Assembly: GCA_019347645.1 (NCBI GenBank)
Contig: JAHWKZ010000056.1
Span: 1-9,044, forward strand
Length of the DNA: 9,044 nucleotides
Reading direction: 5' to 3'
Source: Gemmatimonadota bacterium
Lineage (GTDB): Bacteria > Gemmatimonadota > Gemmatimonadetes > JACCXV01 > JAHWKZ01
Position numbers and translations under genes: made by a program
Part shown: positions 1 through 7,566 of the stretch, in pieces
How the letters are laid out: every line of letters starts with the position of its first letter
Position numbering within the stretch: position 1 is the stretch's first letter
Notes under the pieces: generated by a model
Databases searched by the model: none
Seen by the model: only the letters and a program-made list of their open reading frames with translations
Told to the model about the DNA's origin: nothing

Positions 1-99
1 CAGCGCCTCGCACGCCGCCGTCCTGTTCTCCAGGCCCAGACGGATCCCGAACGCCTCGAGGCGGTCGAGGGCGGCCAGGGCCGCCGCGTTGTCGATCAC
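1..99 (-). CDS. folC: Dihydrofolate synthase / folylpolyglutamate synthase, N-terminus only (partial)
   Basis: The reading frame runs off the left edge, so only the first 33 residues are visible. They include the stretch AFGIRLGLENRTAACEAL, which resembles the start of FolC proteins, where a short helix precedes a 'FGI+LGLE' motif. FolC is a cytoplasmic Mur-ligase-like enzyme that adds glutamate to dihydropteroate and folates. The start is taken as GTG at 99-97 because its last two bases form part of the accD stop (GTGA, a 4-nt overlap), the same junction seen elsewhere in this window. accD followed by folC is a common bacterial gene order and supports the call. The ATP-binding site and catalytic region lie outside the window, so identity rests on the N-terminal motif and on context. 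Confidence 0.78.
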   Translation of the reverse strand, partial: MIDNAAALAALDRLEAFGIRLGLENRTAACEAL

Positions 100-959
100 G
101 ACTCCTCGGTGGGCGCCTCGAGCCCGGGCATCCATCGCAGCGTCCGGCTCACCGTCCGCTTCAGGTCCGCGCGCGAGACCACCCGGTCGACGAAGCCGTG
201 TTCGAGGAGGAACTCGGCGGTCTGGAACTCCTCGGGCAGGTCCTCACCGATCGTCTGCTTGATCACCCGCGGGCCGGCGAAGCCGATCTGGGCCTTCGGC
301 TCGGCGTAGATCACGTCGCCGAGCATGGCGTAGGAGGCGGTCACGCCGCCCGTCGTCGGATCGGTGTCGATGGCCACGAAGGGGATCCGGGCCGAGTCCA
401 GCGCGGCCAGCAGGGAGCTCGTCTTCGCCATCTGCATGAGCGACAGCACGCCCTCCTGCATCCGCGCCCCCCCGCTGGCGGAGACGACGACCAGGGGCGC
501 CTCGCGCTGGAGCGCCCGCTCGATGGCCCGGGCGACCTTCTCCCCCACGACCGATCCCATCGAGCCGCCCATGAAGCCGAAGTCCATGACCGCGAAGGAG
601 ACCTCGACCCCGTCGATCGCGCCGATCCCGCACACCACCGCGTCGTTCCGGCCGGTGCGCTCGCGGTACTCCTCGATCCGGCGGGGGTACGGCTTCGAGT
701 CGACGAAGCCGAGCGGATCCTCGCTCTCGAGGTCGGCGTCGTACTCCCGGAAGGTGCCCGAGTCCAGCAGGATCTCGAGGTAGTCCTCGGTACCGACCCG
801 GAAGTGGTACGCGCACTTCGGGCAGATCCACTGCTTGGCCGCCAGGTCCTTCCGATATAGGATGTCTCCGCAGGAGGGGCACTTCTGCCACAGCTCGCCG
901 GGCAGCTCCTTCTTCTCGGTGGTATCGATCTTCTTCTTTTCGCGCTTGAACCAACTCAT
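96..959 (-). CDS. accD: Acetyl-CoA carboxylase, carboxyltransferase subunit beta
   Basis: AccD pairs with AccA to form the carboxyltransferase of acetyl-CoA carboxylase. It moves the carboxyl group from carboxybiotin to acetyl-CoA, giving malonyl-CoA for fatty-acid synthesis in the cytoplasm. The 287-residue length is normal for the family. An N-terminal four-cysteine zinc ribbon is visible (C27, C30, C46, C49, in CPSCG and CPKC). The crotonase-like carboxyltransferase domain follows, with MGSVVGEK (134-141), the oxyanion-hole region SGGARMQEG (162-170), TGGVTASYAMLGD (203-215) and IGFAGPRVI (225-233). The first 20 residues are Lys/Glu-rich, as is usual for AccD. The ATG at 959 has no Shine-Dalgarno; a promoter-like element ends 9 nt upstream, suggesting leaderless translation. 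Its stop overlaps the folC start. It is separated from rimI upstream by a tandem-repeat array, so it probably has its own transcription unit. Confidence 0.97.
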   Translation of the reverse strand: MSWFKREKKKIDTTEKKELPGELWQKCPSCGDILYRKDLAAKQWICPKCAYHFRVGTEDYLEILLDSGTFREYDADLESEDPLGFVDSKPYPRRIEEYRERTGRNDAVVCGIGAIDGVEVSFAVMDFGFMGGSMGSVVGEKVARAIERALQREAPLVVVSASGGARMQEGVLSLMQMAKTSSLLAALDSARIPFVAIDTDPTTGGVTASYAMLGDVIYAEPKAQIGFAGPRVIKQTIGEDLPEEFQTAEFLLEHGFVDRVVSRADLKRTVSRTLRWMPGLEAPTEES

Positions 960-968
960 GGGAGGGTA

Positions 969-997
969 AGGCTACCCGGGGGCCTCCGAGGGGTCAA
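969..997 (-). promoter_or_regulatory. Putative accD promoter (leaderless type)
   Basis: On the minus strand TTGACC (997-992) is followed by a 17-nt spacer and TAGCCT (974-969). This is a sigma-70-like -35 with five of six consensus bases and a weaker -10 with three of six. The -10 ends 9 nt before the accD ATG, so transcription would begin about 0-3 nt before the start codon. No Shine-Dalgarno lies in between (CTTACCCTCCC). This is inferred from sequence only. Confidence 0.55.
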
Positions 998-1028
998 CCG
1001 GAGGAGACGGCGGATCCCGCCACCGCGC

Positions 1029-1271
1029 GCGTCCAGGAAATGGAACGCGAGGGGGTGGGGGTCCCCCGCCCACGCGCGTCCAGAAAATGGAACACGAGGG
1101 GGTAGGGGTCTCCCTCCCGCGGGCGTCCACAAAATGGAACGCGAGGGGGCGGGGGTCCCCCTCTCGTGCGCGTCCAGAAAATGGAACGCGAGGGGGTGGG
1201 GGTCCCCTCCCGCTTGCGTCCAGAAAATGGAACGCGGAGCCCCCTTCCCGCGCGCGTTCAGAAAATGGAAC
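1029..1271. repeat. Six-copy tandem repeat array, about 47-bp period
   Basis: Six units start at 1029, 1076, 1123, 1170, 1216 and 1254, giving periods of 47, 47, 47, 46 and 38. The last unit keeps only its 18-base core. The core, on the plus strand, is GCGTCCAGAAAATGGAACGC: arms GCGTCCA and TGG(A)ACGC around a GAAAA loop, a 7-bp imperfect palindrome with one extra A. In units 1-4 a G-rich half follows, of the form GGGGGTGGGGGTCCCC, which can also fold with the first G-run pairing to the C-run. Copies differ by a few substitutions. The array fills most of the 344-bp gap between the rimI stop (1304) and the accD start (959), and I see no gene there. The bases just left of unit 1 (about 1014-1028) look like a decayed end of a further unit. 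Confidence 0.93.
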
Positions 1272-1303
1272 TCAGGTCGGGGGGATGGGGCGGCCCGCTC
1301 CTT

Positions 1304-1804
1304 TTACGTATCGCGGACCAAACCGCGCCCCTCGTCGGCCTCCTCGAGGTCCGCCGGGTCGGCGGCCATGACGATCGCGTCCTCGCGGGGGCGGTCGTAG
1401 TAGCCGCGGCGGCGGCCGACCATCAGGAACCCGTGACGGTCGTAGAACCGCCGGGCCTCCGCGTTCGATTCCCGGACCTCGAGCCACACCCGCTCGGCCC
1501 CGCGGCGCTCCGCCTCGCGGGCGAAGGCGTACAGGAGCCGCGCGCCGATCCCCCTCCGGCGCCACGACGCCTCCACGGCGATGTTGGCCAGCTCGGCCTC
1601 GTCGGTCACCACCCACCCCAGCGCGTAGCCGAGGATCCCGTCGTCCTGGTCGACGGCCGCCAGCCCGAGACCGGCGTCCAGGTCCAGCAGCTCGTCGAAG
1701 TGGTCGCGGCGCCAGGGGTTGGGATACGCCTCGCGCTCGATCTCCCAGCAGGCGTCGAGGTCGTCGGACGCGAGCGCCCGGACGCGGACCTCCTCCGCCC
1801 TCAC
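1304..1804 (-). CDS. rimI: Ribosomal protein S18-alanine N-acetyltransferase-like GNAT
   Basis: This is a 166-residue GNAT-fold acetyltransferase of the RimI type, which uses acetyl-CoA to acetylate the N-terminal alanine of ribosomal protein S18 in the best-studied bacteria. The acetyl-CoA-binding loop is WRRRGIGARLL (81-91). LEVRESNAEARRFYDRHGF (108-126) holds a Glu (E109) and a Tyr (Y121) spaced 12 apart, like the catalytic E103/Y115 pair of Salmonella RimI. GRRRGYYDRPREDAIVM (130-146) is the usual RimI tail motif. The start is GTG at 1804, because it overlaps the tsaB stop as GTGA; the upstream open frame is only the shadow of tsaB. It is the last gene of the six-gene operon. Pairing with tsaB is common in bacteria. 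About 20 acidic residues after the GNAT core are unremarkable. Substrate is assigned by family and context only. Confidence 0.9.
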   Translation of the reverse strand: MRAEEVRVRALASDDLDACWEIEREAYPNPWRRDHFDELLDLDAGLGLAAVDQDDGILGYALGWVVTDEAELANIAVEASWRRRGIGARLLYAFAREAERRGAERVWLEVRESNAEARRFYDRHGFLMVGRRRGYYDRPREDAIVMAADPADLEEADEGRGLVRDT

Positions 1805-2436
1805 CTCGGCCGGCCGCCACCCGGAGGGTCGACCCCGGGCCGGGCGTAGACGAGCCGCAACCGCTCGGGGGATTCGAGCCGGTGCCGCCGCGGATCGGCA
1901 CGGATCAACCGCGCCACCGCCTCGGCCACGCTCGCGGCCTCCTCGCCGCTCCGGGGCGGCCGATCCGCCCCGACGACCGGCCACGCCCCGGCCATCGCCT
2001 CGACCGCCTCGGGCGGGACGTCGACGGGCCCCTCGACCAGCCGCCACCCGCCCTCGGTCCGCTCGTACTTCGCGGCGTAGCGCCGGCCGCGCCGGGCGTC
2101 GAGGCTCGCGCAAACGGCCAGGTCGCCCGGACCGGCGAACGCCTCAGCCACCGCCTCGAGCGTCGGGACGGCGTGGAGCGCCGCGCCGCGGGCCTCGGCC
2201 ACGGCCAGCGCCATCGCCGCCCCGACCCGCAGACCCGTGAACGACCCCGGCCCCGCCGGCACGCCGACCGCCTCGAGGGACCCCCAGCCGGTCCCGGCCT
2301 CGGCCAGCAGGGCCTCGATCGCGGGCGCGGTCTCGGTGAACGAGGCGCGCCACCCGAGACGCCGGACTCGCGTCTCCCCGCCGACCGCCAGCGCCACCGC
2401 CGCGGCGTCCGTGGCCGTGTCGATGGCCAGGACCAT
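1801..2436 (-). CDS. tsaB: tRNA t6A37 threonylcarbamoyltransferase complex subunit TsaB
   Basis: TsaB is the non-catalytic ASKHA-fold partner that binds TsaD and, with TsaE, supports formation of N6-threonylcarbamoyl-adenosine at position 37 of ANN-decoding tRNAs. The 211 residues open with MVLAIDTATDAAAVAL, the phosphate-1-like strand of the family, and carry the signature GPGSFTGLRVG (62-72). The second half is less conserved, as is usual. The His that precedes the second helix in many homologues appears to be Ser here (about S32); since TsaB is not catalytic this need not matter. Start: GTG-ATG codons are adjacent (2439, 2436). I chose the ATG because the family begins directly with the strand; the GTG would give a 4-nt overlap with tsaE instead of 1 nt. 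The 3' end overlaps rimI by 4 nt. tsaD is not in the window. Confidence 0.93.
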   Translation of the reverse strand: MVLAIDTATDAAAVALAVGGETRVRRLGWRASFTETAPAIEALLAEAGTGWGSLEAVGVPAGPGSFTGLRVGAAMALAVAEARGAALHAVPTLEAVAEAFAGPGDLAVCASLDARRGRRYAAKYERTEGGWRLVEGPVDVPPEAVEAMAGAWPVVGADRPPRSGEEAASVAEAVARLIRADPRRHRLESPERLRLVYARPGVDPPGGGRPR

Positions 2437-2954
2437 CACCGTTCCGCCGCGGCCAGCCGGCGGCGGGCCGCCTCCCAACCCTCGCCGATCAGCCGCACCC
2501 GCAGCGTCCGCGCCCCGTCCGGCTTCGGCTCGATCACCACCTCCGCCGACGGCGGCGGCACCCACACTCGCTCCCCGAGCTTCTCCGGCCACTCCACGCA
2601 CGTCACCCCGTCGCCGGACAGGATCTCGTCCAGATCGAGGGTCTCCAGCTCGGCGGGGGTGTCCAGACGGTAGAGGTCCACGTGGGTGAAGTGTCGCTCG
2701 CCGGGGTAGTGGAGGATCAGGTTGTAGGTGGGGCTCGTGATCGGTCCCGTCACCCCGCAGCCGCGGCCGACCCCCTGGGCGAACGTGGTCTTGCCGGCGC
2801 CGAGCGGGCCGGCGAGGAGCACCACCGCCCCCTCGGGAGCCGTCCGGCCGAACGCCTCGCCGATCGCCCGCGTCGCCGCGGCGTCCCGGGCCTCGACCTC
2901 CAGGGAAGCCCCGCCCGCGCGGCTCGCCGAGGCGCCTGCCGACCCCGGGCTCAC
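2436..2954 (-). CDS. tsaE: tRNA t6A37 threonylcarbamoyladenosine biosynthesis ATPase TsaE
   Basis: TsaE is the small P-loop ATPase that drives turnover of the TsaBD complex in t6A synthesis. Visible are Walker A GPLGAGKTT (49-57), the family motif TSPTYNL (73-79), HVDLYRL (91-97) with the conserved Asp of the Walker B-like region, and VEWPEKL (120-126). These are all hallmarks of the family. Length is 172 residues, slightly long because of about 17 low-complexity Ser/Ala/Gly residues before LEVEARD. The start is GTG at 2954, which overlaps the stop of the upstream DUF4254 gene as GTGA. The open frame continues far upstream, but that part is the shadow of the neighbouring gene. It sits directly before tsaB and rimI, a standard order, and is likely translationally coupled to both neighbours. 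Confidence 0.95.
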   Translation of the reverse strand: MSPGSAGASASRAGGASLEVEARDAAATRAIGEAFGRTAPEGAVVLLAGPLGAGKTTFAQGVGRGCGVTGPITSPTYNLILHYPGERHFTHVDLYRLDTPAELETLDLDEILSGDGVTCVEWPEKLGERVWVPPPSAEVVIEPKPDGARTLRVRLIGEGWEAARRRLAAAER

Positions 2955-3618
2955 TCCCCGGAAGTCGCCGCCCGCGCCTTTCGCACCGCGGGATTGGTCT
3001 CCGGGTCGTTGTACATCTTGAACTGGCGGTAGAGCCGGAAGCGCCGCTCTCCGGCGACCACCGCCTGGAGCAGCCGCTCCAGGCACTCCGCCAGGTCCTC
3101 GCGCTGCTCCTCCAGGATCGCCAGGCGCCGCCCCGACGTCTCGCGGTGCTCCGCGGAGGCCTCCTCCCGGCCGGTCTCCTCGCGCATGTGGTAGATCTTG
3201 AGCGCGAGGATCGACAGGCGATCGACGATCGCGCCCGGGGTCTCCGAGTGGAGCGGCGCGTCGGCGTCCATCCCGGCGAGCTCCTCCTCGAGGACGACCA
3301 CCAGCGCCTCGTCGATCCTCTCGATGAGATCGTTCCGCTCCTGGTTCAGCTCGTCGATCCGCCGTTTCACGTCGGCGATCACCGCGTCCTCGACGTCCGG
3401 CCGCCGCGCCTCGTCCTCCTCGTGCCACAGCCGGATGTTGACCAGATGCTCGCGCCCGATCGCGGCCTGGAGGTCCAGGTGGGTCCCTCCCAGGAATCGC
3501 TTCTCGGGTCCGAGCAGGAGCTCCGCCTCCTCCGGCTCCTGATGCCACACACGGACCCCGGCGTCGTGCCAGTCGACGAGCCGGTCGACGGGCAGGATCC
3601 GGGTCGGGCCGTCGTCGG

Positions 3619-3622
<4 letters not shown>
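2951..3622 (-). CDS. DUF4254 family protein, function unknown
   Basis: This is a 223-residue, charged, mostly helical protein without signal peptide or membrane segment, so it is probably cytoplasmic. From memory it matches the DUF4254 family. The recognisable blocks are NIRLWHEEDEARR (62-74), IDELNQERNDLIERID (89-104), SETPGAIVDRLSILALKIYHM (126-146) and RLYRQFKMYNDPETNPAVR (196-214). No catalytic motif of a known enzyme is evident. Residues 150-190 look like a long amphipathic helix. The ATG at 3622 overlaps the uvrB stop (ATGA) and the stop overlaps tsaE (GTGA), so it is tightly co-expressed with DNA repair and t6A genes. In other bacteria members are sometimes found near glycan genes, and a sugar epimerase lies two genes upstream here, but no function can be assigned. 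Family recognition is firm for the motifs and moderate for the number. Confidence 0.82.
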
Positions 3623-5679
<2,057 letters not shown>

Positions 5680-5681
5680 GG

Positions 5682-6692
5682 CTATTCGAGCTCGGTGGCC
5701 GCGGCCGACCGGCGGCCTTCCAGCGCGGCCTCGACGTCGGCGCCGTTCTCCTCGTACCAGGCCACGAACCGCCGCAGCCCCTCGTCGATCGACGTGGTGG
5801 GGGCGTAGCCGAGGAGCCGTCCGGCGCGCTCCACGTCGGCCCAGGTGCGGCGGACGTCGCCCGGCGGGACCGGGTGGTGGACGATCCTCGGCGCCTTCCC
5901 GGTCGTCTCCACCAGCCGGTCGACCAGCTCGGAGAGGCGGACCGGAGAGTGGTTGCCCAGGTTCACGATCTCGAACTCGAGCTCTCCCACCCGCTCGACC
6001 GCCGCCACGATCCCGGCCACGATGTCGTCGACGTAGGTGAAATCCCGCTCCATCGAGCCGTCGCCGAAGACCGGGATCTCGCGCCCCTGGTAGAGCAGCC
6101 GGGTGAACTTGTGGATCGCCATCTCGGGTCGCTGGCGTGGACCGTAGACGGTGAACAGCCGCAGACAGAGGGTGCGGATCCCGTACAGCGCCGCGTGGAC
6201 GTGGAGCTGCTCCTCGTTCGCCTTCTTCGTCATCGCGTAGACGGACACCGGCCGGTCGACGTTGTCGTCCTCGTGGAAGGGGACCTTCTCGTTGTTCCCG
6301 TAGACCGAGGACGACGAGGCGAAGACGAGCCGGTCGGTGCCGGATTCCCGCATCGCCTCGAGCAGGTGCGCGGTGCCCACCAAGTTCGCCTCGATGTATC
6401 CGACCGGGTCGGCCAGGGAGGGCCGCACGCCCGCCTTCGCCGCCACGTGGGCCACCACGTCGAAGGGCCCGTCGGCGAAGGGGGCCTCGACGGCGGCCCG
6501 GTCGCGCAGGTCCCCCTCCACGAACCGGAACCGCACGCTGGCGCGGGCGGTCGTCAGGTTCCGCTCCTTGATGAGTCGGGGATAGAACGGATCGAAGCCG
6601 TCGAACCCGACGACGTCGTGGCCGTCAGCGAGCAACGCCTCGCTCAAGTGGGATCCGATGAATCCCGCCGCGCCGGTGACCAGGATGCGCAT
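5682..6692 (-). CDS. NAD-dependent nucleotide-sugar epimerase, UDP-glucuronate 4-epimerase-like
   Basis: This is an extended short-chain dehydrogenase/reductase of 336 residues that would interconvert UDP-sugars at C4 using bound NAD+, feeding capsule, O-antigen or other surface glycans. The Rossmann loop TGAAGFIG is at 6-13. SSSSVYG (126-132) and YAMTK (Y152, K156) provide the Ser/Tyr/Lys catalytic set. DRPVSVYAMTKKANE and FTVYGPRQRPEMAI (180-193) resemble UDP-glucuronate 4-epimerases more than GalE. GDGSMERDFTYVDDIV (210-225) is the usual epimerase motif. The final ~12 residues are an Ala/Glu tail. It is the first gene of the operon; the ATG at 6692 lacks a Shine-Dalgarno and sits 9 nt after a promoter-like -10. 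Related activities (UDP-GlcNAc 4-epimerase, 4,6-dehydratase-like) cannot be excluded. Confidence 0.88.
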   Translation of the reverse strand: MRILVTGAAGFIGSHLSEALLADGHDVVGFDGFDPFYPRLIKERNLTTARASVRFRFVEGDLRDRAAVEAPFADGPFDVVAHVAAKAGVRPSLADPVGYIEANLVGTAHLLEAMRESGTDRLVFASSSSVYGNNEKVPFHEDDNVDRPVSVYAMTKKANEEQLHVHAALYGIRTLCLRLFTVYGPRQRPEMAIHKFTRLLYQGREIPVFGDGSMERDFTYVDDIVAGIVAAVERVGELEFEIVNLGNHSPVRLSELVDRLVETTGKAPRIVHHPVPPGDVRRTWADVERAGRLLGYAPTTSIDEGLRRFVAWYEENGADVEAALEGRRSAAATELE

Positions 6693-6701
6693 GAGAGAGG
6701 A

Positions 6702-6730
6702 AATCTAACGTCGACCCGGGAACCGGTCGA
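6702..6730 (-). promoter_or_regulatory. Putative promoter of the epimerase-uvrB-DUF4254-tsaE-tsaB-rimI operon
   Basis: On the minus strand TCGACC (6730-6725, four of six consensus bases), a 17-nt spacer and TAGATT (6707-6702, four of six). The -10 ends 9 nt before the ATG at 6692, exactly the spacing at accD, and no Shine-Dalgarno is present (TTCCTCTCTC). A 6-bp inverted repeat, TCGACC (6711-6716) and GGTCGA (6725-6730) with 8 nt between, covers the -35 and spacer. It could be an operator or a weak stem-loop after the toxin gene. This is the only gap of note upstream of the six-gene operon. Confidence 0.45.
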
Positions 6731-6741
6731 ACGCGGGGAGC

Positions 6742-7188
6742 TCAGGCTCCGACCGGCTCCCCGACCCATCGGACGCGATCCGTCCGCCCGCGCACCGCGT
6801 TGTAGAACCGCTCGTCCCCGGTCCACATCGCGCAGTCGAACCACTCGGCGAGAGCCAGGAAATAGCAGTCGTAGACGGCGGGACGGTCCAGCCGGCGAGC
6901 CAGTTCCATGGCCCTCTCGGCCAGGCCCGTCACCTCCACCAGACCCACACCCGAATCCGACAGGACGACCGCGAGCGCCGATCTCGCCTCTTCGAGATTC
7001 ACATCTCCCCGGATGACGGCTCGATAGAGCGCGTTGGCCGCCTCGGCTGCCATCAGAAACGGGGCATGAAGCGTCACATCACGGCTCCGCCAGTAGCGCA
7101 TCCATTCCAGGGCCCGGTCGCTGTACGGCTCTGGCACCGCCCACATGATCGCCAGGCTCGTATCGACGACGATGACCCCCTCGCCCAT
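6742..7188 (-). CDS. PIN-domain toxin, VapC-like ribonuclease
   Basis: This is a 148-residue PIN-domain protein, probably the toxin of a type II toxin-antitoxin pair. VapC toxins are Mg2+-dependent RNases that often cut tRNA or rRNA. The acidic active-site set is complete: D9 (in VVDTS), E49 (AAEAANAL), D107 (VYDCYFLALAE) and D125 (TGDERFYNAV). The motifs AVYDCYFLALAE and WTGDERF are typical of VapC. The ATG at 7188 lies 7 nt after the antitoxin stop with GAG-type ribosome-binding bases upstream (GAGACGGCG), so toxin translation depends on the antitoxin transcript. The gene ends about 50 bp before the epimerase operon and has no clear terminator. Codon use is visibly less GC-biased than that of its neighbours, consistent with horizontal acquisition. 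RNA target unknown. Confidence 0.92.
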   Translation of the reverse strand: MGEGVIVVDTSLAIMWAVPEPYSDRALEWMRYWRSRDVTLHAPFLMAAEAANALYRAVIRGDVNLEEARSALAVVLSDSGVGLVEVTGLAERAMELARRLDRPAVYDCYFLALAEWFDCAMWTGDERFYNAVRGRTDRVRWVGEPVGA

Positions 7189-7195
7189 CGCCGTC

Positions 7196-7489
7196 TCAGT
7201 GCTGCTCCCGGCTTTCGCGGACGAGCTCGGCCGCGCTGATCGAGATCATCCGATCGCCAAACACCTTCTTCCGGAACGCCCGCATCTTCTCCACCACGTC
7301 ATCGGGATCCTCGTCCTCTCTCCGCGGAGCGAAGCCGATCCCATCTCCCCGGAGGCGGTCCAGGATCGCGTCCAGGCAGTATTCCGACATCGATTGTCCA
7401 GCGCCGGCCGCCGCCTGCTTCACTCGTTTCCGGATTTCGCGATCGTGGACGTAGATGTTGATCCGTACGGTCTCGTCCTTTTGGGACAT
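7196..7489 (-). CDS. Antitoxin of the PIN toxin, ribbon-helix-helix-like
   Basis: This is a 97-residue protein directly upstream of the PIN toxin. Residues 7-47 (TVRINIYVHDREIRKRVKQA, then SMSEYCLDAILDRL) have the strand-helix-helix layout of MetJ/Arc-type antitoxins that bind DNA as dimers, with a predicted strand VRINIYV. The C-terminal stretch SAAELVRESREQH (85-97) looks like the short helix with which VapB-type antitoxins occupy the VapC active site. The middle (50-75) is acidic and probably flexible. The ATG at 7489 has the strongest Shine-Dalgarno in the window (AAGGAGG, 4 nt away), fitting the need for antitoxin excess. It likely represses its own promoter by binding the palindrome at 7501-7516. 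The exact antitoxin family is not recognised. Confidence 0.85.
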   Translation of the reverse strand: MSQKDETVRINIYVHDREIRKRVKQAAAGAGQSMSEYCLDAILDRLRGDGIGFAPRREDEDPDDVVEKMRAFRKKVFGDRMISISAAELVRESREQH

Positions 7490-7493
7490 AACT

Positions 7494-7500
7494 CCTCCTT
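7494..7500 (-). promoter_or_regulatory. Strong Shine-Dalgarno of the antitoxin gene
   Basis: AAGGAGG on the minus strand, 4 nt before the antitoxin ATG. It stands out because the accD and epimerase starts have none and most other genes start inside the preceding gene. Confidence 0.85.
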
Positions 7501-7516
7501 TAGCACTATAGTGCTA
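7501..7516. promoter_or_regulatory. Perfect 16-bp palindrome, probable antitoxin operator
   Basis: TAGCACTATAGTGCTA is a perfect palindrome located 11 bp upstream of the antitoxin ATG. It overlaps the -10 element and abuts the Shine-Dalgarno. Ribbon-helix-helix antitoxins commonly bind such sites in their own promoters, so autoregulation is the natural inference. Confidence 0.75.
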
Positions 7517-7536
7517 CAACCGGCTCGGATCGTCAA
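7508..7536 (-). promoter_or_regulatory. Putative toxin-antitoxin promoter
   Basis: TTGACG (7536-7531, five of six consensus bases), 17-nt spacer, CACTAT (7513-7508). An alternative -10, TATAGT (7510-7505), matches consensus better but leaves a 20-nt spacer. Either -10 falls inside the palindrome at 7501-7516, so a bound repressor would block polymerase. Confidence 0.6.
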
Positions 7537-7537
7537 T

Positions 7538-7547
7538 CCCTGCAGGG
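7538..7547. promoter_or_regulatory. Perfect 10-bp palindrome just upstream of the toxin-antitoxin -35
   Basis: CCCTGCAGGG is a perfect palindrome one base upstream of TTGACG. Its centre is 34 bp from that of the 16-bp palindrome. It could be a second regulator site or chance; ten GC-rich bases are not strong evidence. Confidence 0.35.
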
Positions 7548-7549
7548 GA

Positions 7550-7566
7550 CGGCAACGGACGTGCCG
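7550..7566 (-). terminator. Stem-loop immediately after lolA, possible terminator
   Basis: CGGCA (7550-7554) and TGCCG (7562-7566) form a 5-bp stem with a 7-nt loop starting at the base after the lolA stop codon. There is no U-tract, so it would be a weak or factor-assisted terminator, or a 3'-end stabiliser. Confidence 0.35.

Noticed and set aside
1029..1271. CRISPR array
   Set aside because: The 'spacers' are themselves repeated G/C-rich sequence, the unit is only 47 bp, and no cas gene is nearby.
1029..1271. G-quadruplex array from the G5TG5 tracts
   Set aside because: Each unit offers only two adjacent G-runs next to a complementary C-run, so a hairpin is the simpler structure; runs of neighbouring units are more than 30 nt apart.
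1087..1849. Plus-strand proteins starting at ATGs inside the repeat array
   Set aside because: The ATG is part of the repeat core, the period is not a multiple of three, and the frames run on antisense to rimI with no recognisable domain.
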